In this document: piece by piece, positions 58,597 through 64,000 of the stretch | Layout: each line of letters begins with the position of its first letter | Numbering within the stretch: position 1 is the first letter of the stretch | Origin: Mytilisepta virgata | Taxonomy: Eukaryota > Mollusca > Bivalvia > Mytilida > Mytilidae | Reading direction: 5' to 3' | Length of the DNA: 64,000 nucleotides | NCBI GenBank assembly: GCA_028015205.1 | Contig: JAPWFG010000021.1 | Location: 1,054,001-1,118,000 of the forward strand | The notes under the pieces: generated by a model | Database searches by the model: none | What the model was told of the DNA's origin: nothing | The model's input: the letters and a program-made list of their open reading frames with translations, nothing else | Position numbers and translations under genes: made by a program

Positions 58597-59346
58597 ATAC
58601 CCGCACTTTCGAATGAAAGTTCGTGTACATTGTCGTTGCGGTCGTCCGTCCTTCCGTCTGTCCGTCTGTCCTTCTGTCCGTCACTCCTTCTTCTGACGCA
58701 AAATCCCCCTTCACTGTTGAATTTTTACCAGTTTTTGTGCCATATTGATGCTTACTAACTGTAGAAGCGCAATAAGGTTTTGGAATTCCAAATTTTTAAA
58801 AGAGGGCTTGGGAGGGACCAAAAGGGCCAAATTATACAAAGAGCCTTGTGACGTGAACTCCTCTTTCATTTTTTAATTTAAACCATTTTTATTGTTGCCA
58901 TATTGTTGCTTACCAACTGTAAATGCGCAATAAGGTTTTGGAATTCCAAATTTTTTTTTAAGGGGGGTGGGAGGGAAAAAAAGGGTCGAAACAGAAAAAG
59001 ACCATAATTACTAAAATTTATCTAAAGGAAAAAAAAATGAAGAAATTTGTAAATTTCAATTTAAGGGGCTATAGCTCCCTAAAAGGGTCCAAATAGTTTA
59101 ATTACAGTAAAAGTTGGTTTTGATGTATTTGTGAAAAGGTTATTTGTTAGAAATGCAAACTGTAAGCATGCTTTTATTTTGCATTTTGAGGATTTAAAGG
59201 GTCAAAAAGTTAGATTACAGTAAAGTGGGTTGTGATATATCTCTGCAAAGGTTATTTTTCACAGATGCAAACTGTACTGCAATGGAAACTGAAAATGTTA
59301 AGAATGTTCACAAATAAATGTGGGGTGCGGGTATAGCCCCTACCTC
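58597..59346. mobile_element. ATACCCGCAC terminal-repeat element inserted in PLE-B
   Basis: ATACCCGCAC (58,597-58,606) is matched inversely by GTGCGGGTAT (59,325-59,334). Twelve further bases (AGCCCCTACCTC) lie before the target duplication. The left end carries an ACTTTC/GAAAGT hairpin and then GTCCGTC-type runs (58,645-58,682). TAGATTTTA at 58,588-58,596 and 59,347-59,355 is a 9-bp direct duplication. The interior has two diverged units marked by GCGCAATAAGGTTTTGGAAT. No transposase frame is visible. The family is common in bivalves from memory. An 8-9 bp duplication would suit a hAT-like or MULE-like mechanism. Confidence 0.8.
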
Positions 59347-59355
59347 TAGATTTTA

Positions 59356-59960
59356 GTTATTATATGGTTTTGCTCGTTAAAATGTTCTAACCTTCAGCAA
59401 TTTCGTGCAAAACGTGATATGTACACACCATACGATAGTGCCACAGGCACGTGTCCTTCCAAAAATGGGAAGTTAGTTATTGGAAAATTAAAGTCGTCCC
59501 TTTAATCATAAATTTAAGTATGCATCTCTCCATTTTCGATATTTATACTAAAATCTAGAAAGGAACAGCATTCATTTTAGCTTTGTTCAAATGTAGCTCT
59601 TTTGGGTAATTGTCTTTTGCATATTTAAGAAACTCGAGGTTATCAACAGTAAGTACATCATCAAGTTTACGTGCAGTTATTTGTTAAAAATACCAATTAA
59701 TTTATCAATATTTTTGTATTTCAACTTTAAGGAGTTTTTTTAATAAAAAAAAACTATTCATAACAATATAAAAATAAGTCGGCAATAAGAGAAGCACAGT
59801 TTTTATCCATAGGAATCCCAAAGTCCTTTCGATACACAATATTGCTAAAACGAGTAAAAATGTTATCCAGCAAGAATAGTAGGGCAATGGTCATGTCATC
59901 GCTTGTTCATCTGTTATCTTTAGGGTTTTGATGCTATGGACATTCCCTATGTTTTTGTTG
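59356..59960 (-). pseudogene. PLE-B RT, N-terminal part, minus strand
   Basis: Minus-strand segments in order, in several frames: ALLFLLDNIFTRFSNIVYRK, FGIPMDKNCASLIADLFLYC, a stop, KLDDVLTVDNLEFLKYAKDN (LDD at the catalytic site), YPKELHLNKAKMNAVPF, SINIENGEMHT, RDDFNFPITNFPFLEGH, SYGVYISRFA and FNEQNHIITKI. The last meets the inserted element exactly. Stops and frameshifts rule out function. GIPMD replaces GIPMG. It is homologous to 22.78-23.44 kb. Confidence 0.75.
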
Positions 59961-59964
59961 CTTG

Positions 59965-62255
59965 GATATTCTTTTGCTGATATTGAAATCAGAAAATGTT
60001 TAGCAAAGAAACACATTTGAAGCGTGCATTGTGCACTGTGAGGTTATGTGTTGTTTAATCTGTCTGTATATTTATTCAATTTTATTGATAACATTTCTTA
60101 TTCTCTCTCGATCTCCAATATCTATTTTATGCTAATTGCCTTGTATGTAGATACTGAATGTCAAAGCAAGCTTAAATTAATAACTTTAAACGAACACGAT
60201 TTTAATGTCAATCATTTATCATTCAGTATATTAAAATTTTGTTCACAAATGACGCTTTTCATGAATGAAATACAAATATTTGTCAGAAAAAAGGAACACG
60301 TGAAATTGTAAATTTGTCCAGAAAAGACTTTGTAATCCAGGTAAACTAACGATTGTTGTCGCCTGGATTATAAAGTGTTGATATATAAATGTTAAAACTC
60401 CAGGGTGGCATATTGTCCCCACAGAGCTGTATTACTTAACAAAACATATATCCATGTGTCTTTTCAAGCCTTTTCGCACCTGGCGATTTAAATTCAAATT
60501 TCGAACAAAATTTTTGATAGTACTTTTTAATTGACTTTTTGCAACATAACAAAATGCTCACTAACATTTTATTTTTCATTCATTTATTTTTTAAGTGCTC
60601 TTTTGACACACAACACGATGTAACGGTCATTTTACGCTGAAAATATTCTAATAATGCTTGATATTGAGATTTATATGTTGCTTGAATTAAATTTTGTCAG
60701 TTAAAATTTGAATTCGGGGTTTGGTTCTCAGGTGTTAACACAAGGAAGATGGCTAAGCATTTGAATAAAGGATTAAGTAGAAGAACAGGTGTGGGTTTCA
60801 TACAATTAATTTTCTACTTTCAAAATATTCCTCATACAAGTTATTAAAGGGTACGTAAGGTTGTGCCAGGGATGTCGTATTAAGGCAGTTGTTTACTTAT
60901 CATAAATACCTCTGCCAGTACATTTCATGACCGAGCATCCAGTATACGTGTAATTTTTAAATTTAATATAGGATTAATCTGGGTTGAATAAAACTCCTTA
61001 TCAGTGTGGACACCTTACACAAAAAACGTCTTATATTACAGAACATTTGTTAATGTAAGAAATATAGGTCTTTCTGTGAACTTTGATGGAAACATTCCAG
61101 TTATGCATTTGTGGTATCTTCAGTTATGTGTATACCTTAGGCCTGTTAAATTATTTTAGAATGATAATTCAGTAAAGGTGTAATTTTACTTAAAAGGACG
61201 AAAACTTGAATTGTTGAAAAAAAGAAAGAGAACCTGCTATATATTTTTTTTAAGATACTTGCTAAAATGCTAATCCATACCTCCAAAATAATTGAAATAT
61301 TTCATCGTATTCAAAATTCTACAAATGTTATTTTCTCAGAATTCTCACCCCTTCCACCCAAAGAAAAAGAGACAACAACACACCCCAAAGATTTTCTTAC
61401 ATGTTAGTCATTTAAGGTTGACAAATACCTAAATGCATTCCGAACTAATATAGAATTAATTTCTAATTTATTTCACACAAATTATGCAATTATACATATT
61501 AATTAATTTCTAATTCATTTCATTTCTGTGTGAAATATTTCACTTAATTATAAAAAAAATTAAAAGACATTTATTAATGATAAAATTGTACTAACAATCG
61601 ACTATTTTTTGTAAGTGCACATCTGTATGCAAATAAAGATCCTACAACAGATAGATCGTTTACATGCAAAATATAACATTAAATCGAATGGGTAATTAAC
61701 ATGAAACCAGAATAAGATTGACAAAGTATCATAACAATAGAGCGTGGCCTAATATCACAACCACACCCCCCCCCAAAAAAAATCCTTACAAAATAAAAAA
61801 AGAGACAAAGTTGAGGGGGTGGAAAGGGGTGTCTCACTCACACCTCCCGTCACCTTTCTCCATCCTCCCACTCCCCCCCCCCCACACCTTCTTCCAACAT
61901 TTTCCTCCCTTCTTGTTAAAAATCTCAAGTACTTTTCTTTAACGTAATCACTTAGATAGTGTCCAACCCCTCTTCTCCCATATCTCTATTTGCTGCCCGT
62001 GCCTATTTCCATGTGTTGTTTCATTTAAGTCACTTTCAGTTATATCGAATGCTTATTCTTATATGGTGTGCCCTCTTGCTGTATATATCCTTCTATTTTT
62101 TTTTTTTTTTTGGTGTCGGGGGGGGGGGGAGGAGTTTTGTCCCATTTTTTCAATTTCTCCTCTCCACTTCCCGCCCCTCCTTCTCCAACCTCACGCCCCC
62201 TTCCTCCCCTCTTCCACCCTTCTGTCTCTCACCTCTCTATTTGCTGTCCGCTCCT
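59965..62255. other. No gene recognised
   Basis: Mostly A+T-rich. From about 61,740 it turns pyrimidine-rich with C runs (61,764-61,773; 61,874-61,883), a T run and a G run (62,097-62,130). Long frames there (61,959-62,390 and others) are low-complexity translations. Confidence 0.5.
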
Positions 62256-62258
62256 CGC

Positions 62259-62390
62259 AGTTATGCTGGATCTATTGATGACTCGTATACTCTATTAAAA
62301 CAGAAAGTAGAACAAACAGAAAAAGAGGACATAGAACCAAACGAACTGTACAGTAAAATTATGAAGCTTACTTGGGACTATTATAACTAG
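62259..62390 (+). CDS. Candidate terminal exon, unrecognised
   Basis: A long C/T-rich tract (about 62,150-62,255) ends in TCCTCGCAG, a good splice acceptor. After it an open frame encodes YAGSIDDSYTLLKQKVEQTE, KEDIEPNELYSKIMKLTWDY and YN before TAG at 62,388-62,390. The peptide is acidic and hydrophilic, unlike the phenylalanine-rich frames nearby, and could form a short helix. No family is recognised and no upstream exon is identified, so the call rests only on acceptor shape and composition. The stop codon lies within a perfect palindrome. Confidence 0.22.
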   Translation, partial: SYAGSIDDSYTLLKQKVEQTEKEDIEPNELYSKIMKLTWDYYN

Positions 62391-62404
62391 TTATAATAGT
62401 CCCA
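62373..62404. repeat. Perfect 32-bp palindrome
   Basis: TGGGACTATTATAACT and AGTTATAATAGTCCCA are exact reverse complements with no spacer. A transcript would form a strong hairpin and the DNA could extrude a cruciform. Confidence 0.95.
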
Positions 62405-62426
62405 GAGATTACACACGACAAAACAA

Positions 62427-62539
62427 ATGTACAGTTATCACAAAGCTTTTTTCTTATCTTATCCTTCATTTAAACAATCGAAGAATGAAGTGAAGAAAAA
62501 ATGTCTCCGGAAAACACCAAGAGAAGAAGGGTACGGTAA
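62427..62539 (+). CDS. Weak candidate exon, basic peptide
   Basis: An open frame encodes a lysine- and arginine-rich segment (FKQSKNEVKKKCLRKTPREE, GYG) and reaches a GGTAAGAT that fits a splice donor at about 62,536. The 5' limit is unclear. An AG preceded by a T-rich tract lies near 62,481. No family is recognised. It may be a chance open frame in A-rich DNA. Confidence 0.13.
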
Positions 62540-62639
62540 GATAAAACAAAATATCATTCAGATAATTAAAACATTCACCATGCAAGAAACAACTAGAGTA
62601 ATGACTGCAAAAATCAATTTTAAAAATCTCTACTAAAAC

Positions 62640-64000
62640 GAAGAGAACAGCATGAAATTCCAAAATGTAGGCAGAAATAAAAATTCTATGATAAAATGTT
62701 TGATGCCCATATCAATAGATCATTCCTAACCAGCAGCGCCTTATGGTTGAAACAATAACTCATTTTTCCTCTTATATTATAATTAGTTTTATATGAGACT
62801 GGAGCGGATTTGTTAACTAGCCATTCATTGTAGTATCTCAGAACGTTTATAACTATTAGAAGCATTGGAACACGGACAAAATATATACAGGAAATCGCTG
62901 ACATGCAAGAAATAACACAGCTAGGGATAAGTTTTCCTTTGATTTTTTTGGAAAGAAAATTTACTTTTATACATAAAAGAAAAATATAAAACTTGGATTT
63001 CGCTTCTACATATATTGTATTTAAATAAACTACTAAATTCCAATGAACATAAAGATACCATTAAACGAGCATTTCTACTGTTGCCTGAAATCAACAGAGT
63101 AATGCGACTTAAACTAGTATCTGTTGCAAACGTAATGATTCCTATGTTAATAACCATTCATGAGTAATTAACATACTACCTAGTTTCATAACAATTTTAC
63201 AACAGCAATTTTTCAGTATCAGTGAGTTGCTGATATATCACCATCTGAGGTATCTACTCAGCAGTACCAATAAAAACATATCGATAACTGTGTCATTACA
63301 AACTTTATAATATTAATTTTGCTTACGCCTCGCCCGATACGAAATTTTTTCAGACACTCTATTTATTTCCGTATCCCCCGCCCCTCCTGTAACTGACTGT
63401 ATAACTCATAATATCACGCCTCACTAGCAGTACTCGACGCTTAATACGTGGAAATCGAAAAAATAACCCAAAGTATTGAACCAAAAAAGAAAAGTTAAAG
63501 CCAAATGCCATCCAAGTTGAAATAACGTCAAAACTCCAGTTCCAGAATATAATTTGGTGATATCATATGGGATTCAATGTAACAATAGATATTGAATTTC
63601 TGTGATACAAATGGTGTTTCCCAGTGTATTAAAGATCATTTAACCACCTCTTAGATTTTGATTTTCAGTAAATTTTCTTCGGAGATGGAATGTTGTCTCC
63701 TTGGCCTTCTCCTCTTTGAACTAATCATGTACATGTCTTGTCAAAATTCATCAAGGACAATAAGGTGGGAATCCGAAACAATAACTCCAAGTTTTGTAAA
63801 GCAGATTTGAATCCAAAATTACCAAAAAGTTTAAAACATTGTAAGGACAGAACTGCATCCGAGAGAAATTGTCCTTGGATGTAGTTTTAAAATTTTGAAA
63901 ACTTTATAATATTACATTTCTACCCAACCTTTATTATTGCCTGGATCCCTAGTGCTCATTATTGTCTATCTGTGACAAGTTCTCCCTTTTTTCTGGTCGT
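62640..64000. other. No gene recognised
   Basis: A+T-rich, with short minus frames at 62,686-62,904 and 62,921-63,157 that lack recognisable motifs. No repeat recognised. Confidence 0.5.

Noticed and set aside
61959..62390. 143-codon plus-strand frame as a full gene
   Set aside because: Its first two thirds translate homopolymer and pyrimidine-rich DNA. Only the last 132 bases are kept, as a weak exon candidate.

Overview
The window looks like non-coding, repeat-dominated DNA from a bivalve mollusc, most likely a mussel of the Mytilus type. The reasons are: roughly two thirds A+T; no long open reading frame; several interspersed repeats I recognise from memory as typical of bivalve genomes (the AGCTCACCTG...CAGGTGAGC repeat, the ATACCCGCAC...GTGCGGGTAT repeat, the tail ending in TTGTTGTCTCTTTGGCACAT, and the hammerhead-bearing repeat with a CCCCGAGGG block); and decayed Penelope-like reverse transcriptases. 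No database search was possible, so the organism and family names are recognition, not proof. I see no intact protein-coding gene. Three short stretches are offered only as weak candidate exons.

Layout. 0-1 kb: a repeat carrying a complete-looking hammerhead ribozyme (785-839). 1-9.5 kb: mostly featureless, with one foldback (4.7 kb), one repeat tail (6.0 kb) and a weak exon candidate (2.7 kb). 9.5-14.3 kb: a 63-bp minisatellite, a retroelement tail on the minus strand, and a 65-bp minisatellite. 18.5-21.3 kb: an ~82-bp array split by a Penelope-like copy (PLE-A, plus). 22.3-23.8 kb: a second retroelement family (PLE-B, plus). 24.4-28.3 kb: two more minisatellites, one split by a bivalve terminal-repeat element and a PLE-A tail. 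28.3-33.3 kb: nothing recognised. 33.3-34.4 kb: a second hammerhead and a short-period array. 34.8-36.5 kb: an exact two-copy 862-bp tandem duplication. 38.4-39.0 and 43.2-43.8 kb: clusters of decayed minus-strand hammerhead repeats. 40.0 and 46.7 kb: two more minisatellites. 48 kb: a tRNA-derived SINE. 50.1-51.9 kb: a minus copy of the terminal-repeat element, then strong hairpins. 53.2-53.7 kb: a 533-bp element with 41-bp terminal inverted repeats, a TA duplication, and an interior made almost only of AAGATATCTT palindromes. 55-56.2 kb: PLE-A, minus, with its catalytic aspartates replaced. 57.4-60 kb: PLE-B, minus, interrupted by an ATACCCGCAC element with a readable 9-bp target duplication. 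62.4 kb: a perfect 32-bp palindrome.

How the parts relate. The most interesting system is the hammerhead family: at least six copies at four loci on both strands, two with intact core and plausible helices, and a helix (stem I) whose sequence differs between copies while staying paired. Hammerheads of this minimal type I form are known from Penelope-like elements and small circular-RNA retroposons of animals. Here they share a window with two Penelope-like RT families, but no copy shows ribozyme and RT in one element, so a link between them is inference. The other elements record nested insertions, many of them into minisatellite arrays.
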